Shown here: positions 37,281 to 48,593 of the stretch, piece by piece
Numbering within the stretch: the first letter of the stretch is position 1
Layout: each line of letters opens with the position of its first letter
Source of the DNA: Edaphochlamys debaryana
Lineage: Eukaryota > Chlorophyta > Chlorophyceae > Chlamydomonadales
Assembly (NCBI GenBank): GCA_016858145.1
Contig: JAEHOE010000020.1
Coordinates: forward strand, 372,001 to 436,000
DNA length: 64,000 nucleotides
Direction of reading: 5' to 3'
Made by a program: the position numbers and the translations under genes
Notes under the pieces: model-generated
The model's database searches: none
Told to the model about the DNA's origin: nothing
Seen by the model: the letters and a program-made list of their open reading frames with translations, nothing else

Positions 37281-40153
37281 TTAGGCGTACTTGGAGTCGC
37301 CGATGATGTGGCCTCCGAAGAAGGGAGCAACCTCGGCCACCATCTGCCCGTACTCGACCGGCTTGCCGTCCTCGAGGTGCATCTTGACCAGCTCGCCGGC
37401 AATGGGGGTCTGGGGGCGAGGGAGGGAGGCAAGAGGGGGAGGGGGCGTTCGGGCTTCGGGGTGGCCTTTGGGGCGACGCTGCGGCTCAGAGGCAGGGGGA
37501 ACGTGGGCGCGCCCAGCCTCTGCCCTGGTTCCATAAACAATCCTCGACAGTAATCTCGATGGGAGTGGTAAGACGCACGCTCAGCGCAGAGGCCCCCTTC
37601 CGACCTCTTGCAGCTGTCCCTCCTCAGGCTGGCCATCGTCCGTCTCTCGCAGCACCCCACCGTCAGGGCGCCGGGTACCACGCACGGCCTTGGCAAAGGG
37701 TGGCCCCCCGGTCCGGACCGCCCTACACTTCCCTGCGGTCCATGCCGCCTCTACAGCCCTCGCCCCTCCAACAAAGCCAATAACCCCGGCTTCACACCTC
37801 CATGCATTCGCTGGCCTTGGGTGTCCAGGACCCGCTCGGAACCTACGGCCCTTCCCCCCACGCATACCATCCCCAGGCCCTGCAAGGCGTGCGCTTGTCC
37901 CTGTGTCGCAATGAGGACGCCCGCCCTCCACCCCCGGCTGTAGAGGGCCACCCGTCCACCCAGCACGACACCCGGCACAATTCCCAGCGCACCCCCACGC
38001 CCCCCCCATCCCGCTCAGCAACAAACATCCCCTCCCCAAAACACGCCCTCGCAAACCCTCCTGGCTAATTGTGTGCCGCACGGGGGCCATGCCCCGCCCC
38101 CCCCCAAGGCACCTCCCAAAGCGCCCACCTTGATCTCCACGAAGGTGCCCAGCTGCTCCACGTACCCGAGGGGCTGGCCCTTCTTGAGCTGGGCGCCCTG
38201 GGGGTGGGGGCCGGCGGGAGGGGGGGACGACGAGAGGGGACAAGGTAAAGACACGGGGTTGCATGATGGTAGCGCGGCATGACTCCCACAGCCGCGCCCG
38301 AAGGCGCACGCCTCCTAGCAGTCCCACGCCTGTGCTCCTCTTCTTCGTCCCCCTGTCCAGCGAGCGCTGCCTCCGTGCGTTCCCGTGTCCGGCTTCGTCG
38401 GTTAGCTGTTCCCTGCTAAATGCTCAGCCCATGCCCAGTCCACGTCAGCAGGCGCGCCAGAGGGCATCCCCTCGCCCATGCCTTTGCCCAGCACCAGCCC
38501 CAGCCCTTGTCCGCTGTTGCCCCCTTCCCCTAGAAGCCTGCGTGCCCTCTCCCTAGACCACGGGTTCGCCCAAGCTGGCTGCATGCTGGCTGCATGCTGC
38601 CGGCTGCGTGCCCTCACCCCCGCTGTTCCGCCCGACCACTTTCCGCCTCCCCTTCCCTCCGCAGGTACTGACTCCTTACCACAGTTGGCCACCGACCTAC
38701 CGACCACCACCCGGTGCTGACTCGCCCGTTGAGTGCTTCCCCCATCCCCCCCAGGCACTGACGAGGCACCTTAGGCCGCAGGTTGCTCAGCCCCCTTACC
38801 CCTGCCCCTCCTTGACCGGTTTCGCCTTCCCCCCAACCCGTCTTCCCCTTCCCTTTCCCCTCGCCCCCCTCCACCCCCCCTCCCCCTTCCCCTCCCCCTT
38901 CCCCTCCCCCTTCCCCTCCCCCTTCCCCTCCCCCTTCCCCTCCCCCTTCCCCTCCCCCTTCCCCTCCCCCTTCCCCTCCCCCCCTCCCCTTCCCCTCCCC
39001 CCTTCCCCTCCCCCTTCCCCCCCCTTCCCCTCCCCCTCCCCCTCCCCCTCCCCCTCCCCCTTCCCCTTCCCCTTCCCCCGGGTGCTGACTCACCACCTCC
39101 ACCAGGTTGCCCTTGCCCACGCGCTTGCCGCCCGCGTACTTGCCGCGGCGGAAGACGCCGACCTAGAGGGGGGAGGGGGGGCGGAGGGGTCACAGAGGGA
39201 GGGGCAGGCAGGGCGCGGGCGGGAGGGTGACCAGGCGGGAGGACGGGCGCGCAGCCTGCCTCGCAGCGGCCGCCGCTGTCGTGCTGTGTCTAGTACATCG
39301 TCCCTGAGGCTTGCCTCGCCCCTTCACGCCTCTGTCTCTGACTCCACCCCGGGCTGGGTCCCAGCCCTGCCGCGTTCAGTCCCTACTACCGCCCCCCGCC
39401 GTCGGCTTGGCGCGGCACGGCACCGTGCGCCGTACACCGTGCGTGCCGTACCTTGGGGGCGTTGACGTACACCAGGCTCTCGTCCACGGTGTCCTCAGCG
39501 GTGGGGGCCGGGGGGGCGACCTCGGCAGGCGCGGCCGACACCGCGGCGACCGGGGCAGCCGCGGGGGCAGCGTGCGCAAAGTGGTGCACGGCGCTGCCCG
39601 CGACGCTGCGCTTCACTTTAAGCTCGAAGTTGCCCATCTGTTGGGGGGGAGCGGGCGCGAGCAGAGAGCAGGGGTTTCGTTTGTCGCGTCGGCGAAACGC
39701 TCACATCCTCGGGATTCTCAGCGGCGCGTGCGCACCTTGAGGTGCATCTCCGCGATCTCGGTCTCCGTGCACAGCGTGTTGATGAACGAGGCAACCTGCG
39801 GGCAATTGAAGGCTGGGCGTGAGCACTTGCCGCCGCTTGCTTGCTGACGGCTTCGAGCCTCACCTGCTGGGTGGTGGGGGTCACGTCCGGGCCATCGTAC
39901 TCCTCCTCTGCGGCGGTCAGAGCCACGGCTCGTGAGCGCGCTGATCCACCCTAGCCGCGCAAGCCAAAATGACCCAAATGCCAACCGTACCCGCCGCGTC
40001 AGCCTTCTTCTTCTCCTTCTTCTCCTTCACCTCGGTCGCCGAGGCCTTCACAGCCGGCAGGCGGGCAATGGGGGCCGGGCGCTGGGCGCGGAAGCCCGCG
40101 CGCGAAGCGGCAACGCCAGACCGCTGCGGCGCGACCGTGCGAGTGAGCATCAT
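37281..40153 (-). CDS. BADC: Plastid biotin/lipoyl attachment domain-containing protein (BADC-like), 7 exons, 239 aa
   Basis: Relative of the biotin carboxyl carrier subunit of plastid acetyl-CoA carboxylase that cannot carry biotin. Plant BADCs take BCCP's place in the complex and lower its activity; the same role is inferred here. Exons: 39991-40153, 39864-39907, 39736-39795, 39452-39637, 39094-39162, 38129-38197, 37281-37409, all in phase. Residues 1 to about 38 form a basic, Ser/Ala/Arg-rich chloroplast transit peptide. The segment TEIAEMHLKMGNFELKVKR matches the BCCP/BADC N-terminal region. A Pro/Ala-rich linker leads to the biotinyl fold (about 152-239). Where BCCP has a Met-Lys-Met loop, this protein has GYVEQLGTFVEIK (about 186-197); the EQLG form is what plant BADCs show. 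A one-off lysine at the loop end is not in the MKM setting. Intron 5 contains a C/T-rich minisatellite. Confidence 0.85.
38881..39077. repeat. 12-bp C/T-rich minisatellite in BADC intron 5
   Basis: Repeats of CCCCTTCCCCTC and variants, nearly pure C/T on the plus strand, so the pre-mRNA of the minus-strand gene carries a long G/A-rich tract just after the exon 5 donor (39093). Such DNA can form triplex or G-quadruplex structures. Confidence 0.9.
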
Positions 40154-40626
40154 GGTTCAGGAGTGGGGCACGGTGCGGAAGGAGGTAAACCGACTAGCTA
40201 GAGTGGCCGAACGTGCGAGCGTGCACGCAGGGGAGTGGCATGTGAGCGTTGAGAAAGCTGGCGCATGCGGGATGAGCCATCCGCGCAAAGGAGCTTCGCA
40301 CCCTGCATATCCCGCTGCCTCTCTAACCAGATCACCTTGACGAAGCTCAATTGAGCGCTTGCTCCAGACGCCTGCACTGCCCGCGCCATCCGACCACAAC
40401 CCATCCGAGCCATCACGCCCGCTTGGAATACCACCGTGTTGCTCTTAACCAGTCCCTATTCTACTTAGACGCCGTAGGCAGCCGTTGGGTAGACACGTGC
40501 ATCATTACAGAGGACTGCAGAGGACTGGGAAGGGGTTTGGGCGGGACGTGCAGAACGCATACCCACCCCCCGACACGCCGAGGGTGCTGCAACCTAGGGC
40601 GCTGAGGCGCCAGCCTCCCCACAACA
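40154..40626. promoter_or_regulatory. Divergent promoter region between BADC and the eIF4A-like gene
   Basis: 473 bp separate the start codons at 40153 (minus) and 40627 (plus). It must hold both 5' UTRs and probably a shared promoter. No specific element was recognised, and no room exists for a missing N-terminal helicase domain here. Confidence 0.45.
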
Positions 40627-43600
40627 ATGGCCACCGAGGGGCCCGTGGGGCTGCGGCACTACTACGCAGCGGTGGGCAACAAGGAGGCCAAGCTGGTGAG
40701 GCGCGCGGGGGAGGGAAGCCCCTCGGGGGAAAGCCCCCTCGGGAAACCCCGGGGCCCGTGGGGAAAGAGGGGGTCTGAAGAAGCCAAGCCATGTCGCCAA
40801 CCCCACTGGGAGAATCCAAACAAAGAACGGGGATGGGGGGCCAGCCCGGGAATGGGGCTGGTATTGGGGCTGGCGGCCCTAGGAACCTGCGGCCCTGTCC
40901 CAGCGCCTGCTCCCCAGACGCCCCTGGCCTCACATGGTGCCCGTGACCCGGCCATGCCCTGCCCGGCCTGCTACGCCTCCTCTCTGACCATAACTCTGCT
41001 GAACTCGCTTTGGTCAAAACTGAGTCCGAAGGAGCTACCTCAACACCAAGCTGAGCTCCGCCCCGCTCCGCAGGCCACTCTGATGGAGCTGCTGCAGACT
41101 CTGCAGTCCAGCGGGCGCCGCTCCCTGGCCATCTGCTGCAGGCGAGCGCGATGGGTTAGTTGGCGGTTGGGCGGTTGGGTGAGGTGGGATAGCTGGGTGA
41201 TTGCCTCGCAGTTTGGGCACCTAGGGATCGGTACACGTGCGACAGGGGGCCTGGGTCTGGGTGCTCGTGACGAAGGTGGTTGCAAGCGGAAAGGGCAGCT
41301 CCAGCGGGGGTCCCTGGGCCCCGGCAAGATGAGGTGAACACGGGTTGAGGGTGAGCGACCAGACTAGCCGCATAGAGCGTAGCCGTGTTACTGCTAAGTG
41401 TCGAGGCTATGGCCGGAGGAGGGCGGGAGGCCTGGATAGGGCCGCGGTGCGAGCTCTGCGGCGCAATCCCCGGCGCTTGCGAGAGCAGGAGGGTGGCAGG
41501 AATGGCAGGGGATGGTCCCTGTCTGCAGCGCTGCTTTCCTCTGCCGGTACTGGCGCCTCCTTCTCCAGCAACACTGTCTTTCTTAGCAGCGTGATCACGC
41601 CATCTGACCAGTCTGGAGCACGCCGACAAGCCCCTGAAGCTCCTTGATAGAATTTAAACTGAATCCAAACTGACGATATGCCTACCCATGCCCGCCCTTT
41701 CACGCCTCGCCCTTCCACCCTTCCACCCCCGCACCTCCCGGCACACGCTCGACGGTCCGTTGTGCACCCTGATTGACCCAGTCTGACTCGAAGCCCGGGC
41801 TAACGGCGCTCTCCGTCCCCATCGATTTCCCCCCACTCACCCCGCAGCTCCCGGGACACGCTGGACGCCCTGGTGTATGCGCTGCTGCAGAGCGGGGGCT
41901 TCGCGGTGACCGCACTGGTGGGGTGGGGTGGGAGAGGGTGGGGAGGGGGGCAGAGGGGGAGGGAGAGGGCGGAGGGGTGGGAGAGGGTGGGGAGGGGGGC
42001 AGAGGGGGAGGGAGAGGGCGGAGGGGTGGGCGAGGGTGGGGAGGGGGGCAGAGGGGGAGGGAGAGGGCGGAGGGGTGGGAGAGGGTGGGGAGGGGGGCAG
42101 AGGGGGGGAGGGAGAGGGCGGAGGGGTGGGAGAGGGTGGGGAGGGGGGCAGAGGGGGAGGGAGAGGGCGGAGGGGTGGGAGAGGGTGGGGAGGGGGGCAG
42201 AGGGGGAGGGAGAGGGCGGAGGGGTGGGAGAGGGTGGGGAGGGGGGCTGAGGGGAGGAGGGAGAGGGCGGAGGGGTGGGAGAGGGTGGGGAGGGGGGCTG
42301 AGGGGGAGGGAGCGGGCGGAGGGGTGGGAGAGGGTGGGGAGGGGGGCTGAGGGGGAGGGAGAGGGCGGAGGGGTGGGAGGCGAAGGTGGAGACGGGGCCA
42401 CGCGAGGGGCGGGGACGAGGCGGGCCTGAGCGGGTGCACGCGAGTCGGATGGGGGGCCCTGGGGAGGCGCTACGTTACCCGTGGCGGTGGGCTGTGCATC
42501 TCAGCCTTTCACTGCCGTTGTGCCTCTCATGCCTTCCCTGCCCTTTTCCCTCCCTCCCCCTCTGCTGCTGACCCCACACCCACACACACACCTACACCCC
42601 ACAGCACAGTGACCTGACGGAGAAGGAGCGCGAAATGGCCCTCACCGCCTTCAAGCGGGGCGCCGCGGGGCCGCCGCGAGCCCCCGCCACCGCCCCGTCC
42701 CCCGCTCCTGGACCCGGCCCTTCGCCAGCAGCAGCGGGGCCAGAGGAGCCGGGGCAGGGCCAGGAGGGCGCGGGTCGGGAGGGCCCCGCTGCGGGCGGCT
42801 GCGAGGCGGGGACCCGGAGCCGTGCGGGAGAGGCAGCGGGCGGCGGCGGCCGGGGGGCGGCGGCGGAGGAGTCGCTGCTGCCGTGTGTACTGGTCCTGAC
42901 GGACGTGTGTACCAAGGTGGGGACGGGGGGGGCCACGGGGATGGGATGGGATGGGTGCAGGAGAATGCGGTCAGGCGGTGTCACGCCGTCGACCGCGCCG
43001 GAGTCGGGGTTCGCACGTCAAACCCACGCCTTGGCGCGGCCACGTAGTGTTGAGCAGCTCAGGCCGGCCTTCGCCCTTCCGCGTCCCCATCCAACCTGAC
43101 AGCCAACCAACCACCAACCAACCTACCAACCAACTCAACCACCCCAACCGCCAGGTCCTCCCCAAGGAGCTGCTGCCGCTGGGTATATCTCTGCTGGTTG
43201 AGTACGACCTACCGCCCTCCAAGGTACGGCACGGCACGGCACGGTACGGCGGTACACCATGACGGTCCCGCGCCAAGCCGCCCTTCCCGCCCCCATACCT
43301 TACCACCTCCGTCCACCGCCTCCCTCACCACCCCACCACCCCCACCCCACCCCACCACCCCACCACCCCACCACCCCACCACCCCACCACCCCACCACCC
43401 CACCACCCCACCACCCCACCACCCCACCACCCCACCACCCCACCACCCCACCACCCCACCACCCCACCACCCCACCACCCCACCACCCCACCACCCCACA
43501 GGACCTGTACACCCGGCGGCTGTCGCTGTTCGGCGGCGGCAAGGACCGCCGCTCGCAGCGCTGCGTTGTGGTGGACCTCGCAGAGGCGGGGGCGCTGGCG

Positions 43601-43678
43601 GCGTTCCGGGCGCTCGAGGGCTTCGCGGCGGCGCCCGTGCAAGAGCTACCGGTGCGGGTGGAGGAGATGTTCGCGTGA
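40627..43678 (+). CDS. Orphan eIF4A-like C-terminal RecA domain, catalytically degenerate, 6 exons, 254 aa
   Basis: Exons: 40627-40695, 41074-41141, 41848-41917, 42605-42916, 43155-43223, 43502-43678. The protein aligns along its length with the second RecA-like domain of eIF4A: LRHYYAAVGNKEAKLATLMELL at the start, AICCSSRDTLDAL at motif IV, HSDLTEKERE after it, VLVLTD before motif V, LLVEYDLP, and a C-terminal VEEMFA. The whole DEAD-bearing first domain is absent, and the start codon falls exactly at the domain boundary. Motif V (ARGxD) reads CTKVLPKE, and motif VI (HRxGRxGR) reads TRRLSLFGGGK, so the arginine fingers are lost. About 70 Pro/Ala/Gly-rich residues interrupt the domain between KRG and VLVLTD. 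It cannot be a helicase by itself; it may bind eIF4G or another partner. Intron 2 seems to use a GC donor (41142). Introns 3 and 5 hold minisatellites. Confidence 0.75.
41930..42380 (+). repeat. 49-bp G-rich minisatellite in intron 3 of the eIF4A-like gene
   Basis: About nine copies of a 49-bp unit made of GGGAGAGGG, GGGGAGGGGGG and GGAGGGAGAGGG blocks. Copies differ by a few bases and small length changes. The transcribed RNA is G-rich with many runs of three or more G, hence strong G-quadruplex potential. Confidence 0.92.
43328..43499 (+). repeat. 8-bp (CCACCACC-type) minisatellite in intron 5 of the eIF4A-like gene
   Basis: About twenty copies of an 8-bp C/A unit (ACCACCCC). The array runs right up to the 3' splice site, so its last copy supplies the bases before the acceptor AG (43500-43501). 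Confidence 0.92.
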
Positions 43679-45834
43679 GGCGGTTGGAGGGGCGGTTGGC
43701 GCGGTGGTTGGGCGGTTGGGCGGTGAGGCGCTCGGGCACGTGAGGCCACTCAGGGCTTGGGGCAGGAACCCAAGAACGTGGGGTGGTTGGGCAGGTAGGC
43801 GGTTGGATGAACGGGGGCAGGCAGCACGGAGGTGCAGGAGACGAGGTGCAGGGTTGGTGGTGGATTGCGCCTCTGCCGTTGAAATCTTCGTGCAGATGCG
43901 AAGATGCTGGCAAGGGACGAAGAGACCCTATGCAGCTTCGCTGGGTGATAGGAGTTGGTCGCGTGGGTTAACAGGACTACGAGCAAACAATTGATCAATT
44001 GTTACCAGGAGCGACAAGGGTGGCTGCCTGAAGGCAGGAAAAGGGCTGAGCCCCGTGTTCCCCCCCAGGGGGCCCAATGTTCGAGTCTGGCTCCGTGCAG
44101 CCCTCAACCCCTCTCCACCACCAGCCCGCACCACGGCACGCGGGCTCGCACCCGGCCGTTAATCCGTTTGAACCCCGCACTACATGAGGTGGTGCGCTCG
44201 TCAGGCGTCTACTCGCCTCGGCCTGGACATAAGCCGGCCGGACCCACCCGCAGCTACGGCTACGGGAACCTCCGCCCTCCTCATCCTGCAACACCTCCGC
44301 CTCCGCCTCCACCCGCAGCTGCAGCCCCGCCCGCGCCCCCCGCAGCGCGCACGAGAGCGCGATTGAGAGCCGCCGGCCTCGCCAGGCCCTCCAGAAGGCA
44401 GGCCGTCAGGAGGACCGCAGGGGTTGGGAGGCGATGCGTGGCCGGGGTGTGCCAGGGTTGCACGATACGTGCAGAGCTAGCAGCAGCGACTCTGCAGGAT
44501 TGACGTGATAGGCTGATAGCAGGCCTGAGTGCCTGGGGCAAAGCTGACCCCGCTACGAGTCCTTGTGCCACGCGTGCCACGGCCAGAAACGCGTCCCACC
44601 CCGGGGTCGGCCCTCCTCATCCTTTTCATCACCCCTTCGCTCGCCACTGCGCCAACGTCCCCACCCCTTCCTGCCCTGTCTGAGCCCAGCTGACGCCGGC
44701 CCCCCCATCCATGTTCTATATGTGCGGAAGGTCCAGGGGAAGGGGTGCAGCGTGCAGGGAGGGGAACAACAGAACACGGCTAGCGGGCGGTGCGCTCCTA
44801 AAAGATGAGGGCGACAGGGAGGCCGCCAGTCTCTCCAGTCCTCCTTCCACGGCTGCCCTGAGCGCCTGAGGAGCACTGAGCTTGCGGTAAGGGGAGTGCT
44901 CCGAGAAGGAGCTGGGGCCGTGAAGACACAGACCATGGTGGGAGGGCGAATCGAGTCCTCGTGTGTCGTGTCGGTATGTGAGGCCCGTGTGGCGTGGATA
45001 CGTGCACGCCGCCCCTACGGTATGGCTGCCTGTGGTCTGGGAGGGCAGACCTGACAACGTCCGAACGTGGGCATCCACGCCAGTGCGAAGGGTGGCTGAG
45101 GCCCGGAGTGCGGGAGGCCCCCTACTTGGCTAAGTGTGCTACCCGGGTTGCCCTGGCGACGTGGGGAGTCGGCCGGGTTCGCGAGCGCGAACCCGCGCGA
45201 ACAGCGGTCGCCGTGTCGCCACGCACGACCGCCGGTCCGTCCGCGTACCCGCGGGCACCGTGGTGCCCCAGCGAATGCTTCTGTTGCCTGTGCCTACACT
45301 GGCAACATCCATCACATCCGTCGCCGCGGCAGCTGCGACCGCGACTGGTGTGTAAGGCATCCGGCATCCACGCCTCAACGACCCCACGCCGTCGAGTGAT
45401 TATGACACCTCAGGACCCGTCTCAGGCGTCATAGGCTATGGCGCTCCGCTTTGGGCCTGATACGCAAAAAAAACCGTTTGCCTGATTGCCGCGCCAGCGC
45501 TGGAAGGCCCCCCGGCTGCCGTCGCGGCTTTGTGCGGTTATGGGCACCACAACGCAGTCCCTAAGTAACCATGGGGGGCTTGCCGCGCGGGTCGCTATTT
45601 CCAGGGTTTTCGCGCCGAGCCGCCATTCTGGTCCCAGGCCGCCCAGAGGCGCAGCATTGCAACTTGATCATTTGCAGCGTAGTGCACAGGCCCTGAGAGC
45701 GCCGGAGGAGGAAGCCGTACTGTGATACGGCAACACAATGCGGGGTGACCGCAGGATATGAGCGACCGCAGACCTGTGGCCAAGTTAGAGTAGGCCAGTC
45801 GCCTGCCCTCACAGTATCACTCCACACAGTCAGG
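43679..45834. other. Intergenic DNA between the eIF4A-like gene and FAD7
   Basis: 2.16 kb containing the 3' UTR of the eIF4A-like gene and the FAD7 promoter and 5' UTR. Apart from one perfect inverted repeat at 45174-45195, nothing recognisable. No convincing gene or RNA. Confidence 0.5.
45174..45195. repeat. Perfect 10-bp inverted repeat with 2-bp loop
   Basis: The left arm is CGGGTTCGCG (45174-45183), the spacer is AG, and the right arm is its exact reverse complement (45186-45195). About 640 bp upstream of the FAD7 start. It may be a protein-binding palindrome or a cruciform; function unknown. Confidence 0.7.
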
Positions 45835-48593
45835 ATGCAGGTCCTTGCCAACTCCGGCCTGCGGGCGTCTACCCTTGCCCCGCGCGCTCGTCGCGCGCCG
45901 GCGCTGGGTCGCCGCTCTGCGGTCCGCGTTCTGAACGTCGCTGCGCCTGTCGAGACCGGCACCGAGCGCTTCGCCCGCAAGCCGGTGAGCAGCTGAGCCG
46001 GGCGGTAGCAGCGGATGGGTTCTGATTGGGGTGGCCAGTCAGCTCGCTCACCGTGGCCACAGTCCTTGGGGGGACCCTGCATAGCGCCTTCGCTGCGTGT
46101 AGCCTACCAGTCGCGGCGAGGTCGATGGCGGATTGCAACGCGCGGTCGGGGTGATGTTGTTGGAGGGCCAAGCTCGGGCTGGCGCTTGCTGATCCCGCGG
46201 CTGCTTGGCATCGAGTTGTTTGCTCACAGCTAGATCATCACCTGCCTTGATGCTGTGGATGTTGCTGGCTCGTCGATTTACACCTCAACGCATCCTGTGG
46301 CGCCCATCCCCTCTTGCAGAATGGCGAGTATGACCTGTCTGCTCCGCCTCCGTTCTCGCTTCAAGACCTGCGCAACGCCATCCCGGCTCACTGCTGGGAG
46401 AAGGTAGGCTGCGCGCGCGGCGACGTGGCAGGCCCCGACCCGCGCGAGCCCGCGCTCGACTTTCCAGTCGCTCAACCTCATAGCATCATTAAGCGTTCCG
46501 GAGCGAGCCGCTTAGATCCAGTCGGTCATTCTTCACACGTGCGCTTATCAAACGCTAGCACCAGGACCTGGCTGATGGATGTACCCCCTTCGGCAGGATG
46601 TTGTAGCCCTCTACGCGGAAAGCTGCTGCTCACCTTCGTGTTTCCCTTGCCCTCGCAGAACACCTTCCGCAGCATGGCCCACCTGGCCCTGGACGTTGGC
46701 ATCGTCGCCGGCCTGGCCTACGCCGCCTTCTCCGTCAACGCCTGGTGCGTTACGGCATGCGTTCCTGCCCCACCGACTGTCCTCGACGTCTTCCTACCCC
46801 GCTCCCACAACGGCACGCTCTGCGCCTACATTGCTCGCCGGTGCTTAACCCTCCACATACTCCCTAGTCTTTCCGTGGCAGCGTGCTCCTCGCTCACCCC
46901 CTGTTCCTGCCTCCCGCACCACCCATGTATGCAGGTGGGCGTGGCCCGCCTACTGGGTCGCTCAGGGCACCATGTTCTGGGCCCTGTTCGTGGTCGGTCA
47001 CGACTGCGGCCACCAGTCTTTCAGCAACAACAAGGCCCTGAACGACTTCGTTGGGCACCTGTGCCACTCGTCCATCCTGGTGCCGTACCACGGCTGGCGC
47101 ATCAGGTACGTGCTCATGGGAACGCGATCAGGCGATGCGTTTGGGTGAGAGCATGGGCAATCACACAGTAGTGCCAGCACGCATGGCCTGGACTGTGGGC
47201 TGAGTGCAGTTGCGTCTGGCCCCTTGCACTCCCCCCGCAGCCACCGCACCCACCACGCCAACCATGGCCACGTCGAGAACGACGAGTCCTGGCACCCCGT
47301 GACCAAGACTCTGTACGACAAGATGGACTTCTGGGGCAAGGTCGGCCGCCTGTCGGCCCCCTGGGCTCTGTTCGCCTTCCCCTTCTACCTGTGGAAGCGC
47401 TCTCCCGGCAAGGACGGCTCGCACTACGACCCTGCTTGCGACCTGTTCACGCCCGCCGAGAAGGAGCTGGTGAGAGGGCACTCTGCATGGGGCATTCCAC
47501 TTCGGAATTGCCCTTCGCTGCAACGGTCTGGGCGGGCTTGCAAAGGAGGCGCACCGGGTGTACTCGATCTGGATGGGGAAAATGGATATGCAAGTCTGAC
47601 TATTTTGCTATTTGATAACCGACCCCAGGTGGAGACCACCAACGCCTACATGCTGGGTATGCTGGCCGTGCTGGCCGCCTGCACCATCAAGCTGGGCCCG
47701 CTCATGATGTTTAACCTGTACCTGATCCCCTACTGGATCAACGTGGTCTGGCTGGACATCGTGACCTACCTGCACCACCACGGCTCGCACGACGAGAACG
47801 AGAAGATGCCCTGGTACCGCGGCGAGGTGGGGCCGGGGGCAGCCGCGGCATGGAGGGGAAGGGCTCCGGCAGCGGGGGTGGGGTGGAGAGCTCGGCTGCG
47901 ACTGAACGCGATGGCGGTGAGCTGGGTGACTTCGATGGTCAGAAGAGCTGATCTGCCGTGTCGGTCACCCTCTGCGCATGCAGCAATGGAGCTACCTGCG
48001 CGGTGGCCTGACCACCATTGACCGTGACTACGGCATCTTCAACAAGATCCACCACGACATCGGCACGCACGTGGTGCACCATCTGTTCCCCCAGGTGGGC
48101 ACCTTCAAATGAACTTTGCTGTGCGTGCATGGGCTCTGCATCACGAAGTGACCTTCTGTGCGTTTCGGGTGATGTGGGTCGGCCCCGCCGCTTACGTTTT
48201 GTGTTACCCCGCTCTTGCTATCCCTGCTACGCCCGACCCAGATCCCCCACTACAACCTGGAGGAGGCGACCGAGGCCGTCAAGCCCGTGATGGGCCCCTA
48301 CTACCGCGAGCCCGTGAAGAGCCCCGGCCCCATCCCCACCCACCTGGTGGACCCCCTGATCCGCTCGTTCAAGAACGACCACTACGTGGCGGACAGCGGC
48401 GAGATTGTCTACTACGAGGTGAGATCCTGGCCAGATCTTGGGATCTCGACTGCATTGGCAAAACAGAATTGCTTGGAAGCGTCAGTCAGGACGATGCAGG
48501 AAGGAGGTTGCGTGTCATCCTCGTGATGTGACGTATGCCTCGCCCGTTTGCCCTCCATAGACCGACCCCAACTTCGGCAAGCGCACCGCTTAA
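45835..48593 (+). CDS. FAD7: Plastid omega-3 fatty acid desaturase (FAD7 type), 9 exons, 412 aa
   Basis: Membrane-bound di-iron desaturase that adds the omega-3 double bond to 16:2 and 18:2 acyl chains of plastid lipids, using ferredoxin. Exons: 45835-45984, 46320-46403, 46659-46744, 46935-47105, 47241-47469, 47629-47826, 47984-48094, 48242-48418, 48561-48593; every phase agrees. Residues 1 to about 38 are an Arg/Ala/Ser-rich transit peptide. The [25 protein letters not shown] entry motif leads into the hydrophobic core. The three histidine boxes are HDCGH (129-133), HRTHH (165-169) and HVVHH (335-339), spaced as in omega-3 desaturases. Length matches the family. An in-frame upstream ATG at 45745 is possible, but the transit-like N-terminus favours 45835. 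A damaged partial copy lies 3 kb downstream. Confidence 0.93.

Noticed and set aside
38614..39193. Gly/Glu- or Gly/Arg-rich minus-strand frames
   Set aside because: They arise from the C/T minisatellite inside BADC intron 5.
41700..42439. Long Pro-rich and Gly-rich open frames across the minisatellite
   Set aside because: They are translations of the 49-bp intronic repeat in all frames, with no start context or homology.
43209..43913. Minus-strand frame with repeated GGGVVGWW
   Set aside because: Translation of the 8-bp repeat in intron 5 of the plus-strand gene; not a gene.
44015..44098. Possible tRNA (TTCGAGTC-like box B with partly pairing ends)
   Set aside because: The acceptor stem has a mismatch, position 8 is not T, box A is poor, and the T-stem does not pair.
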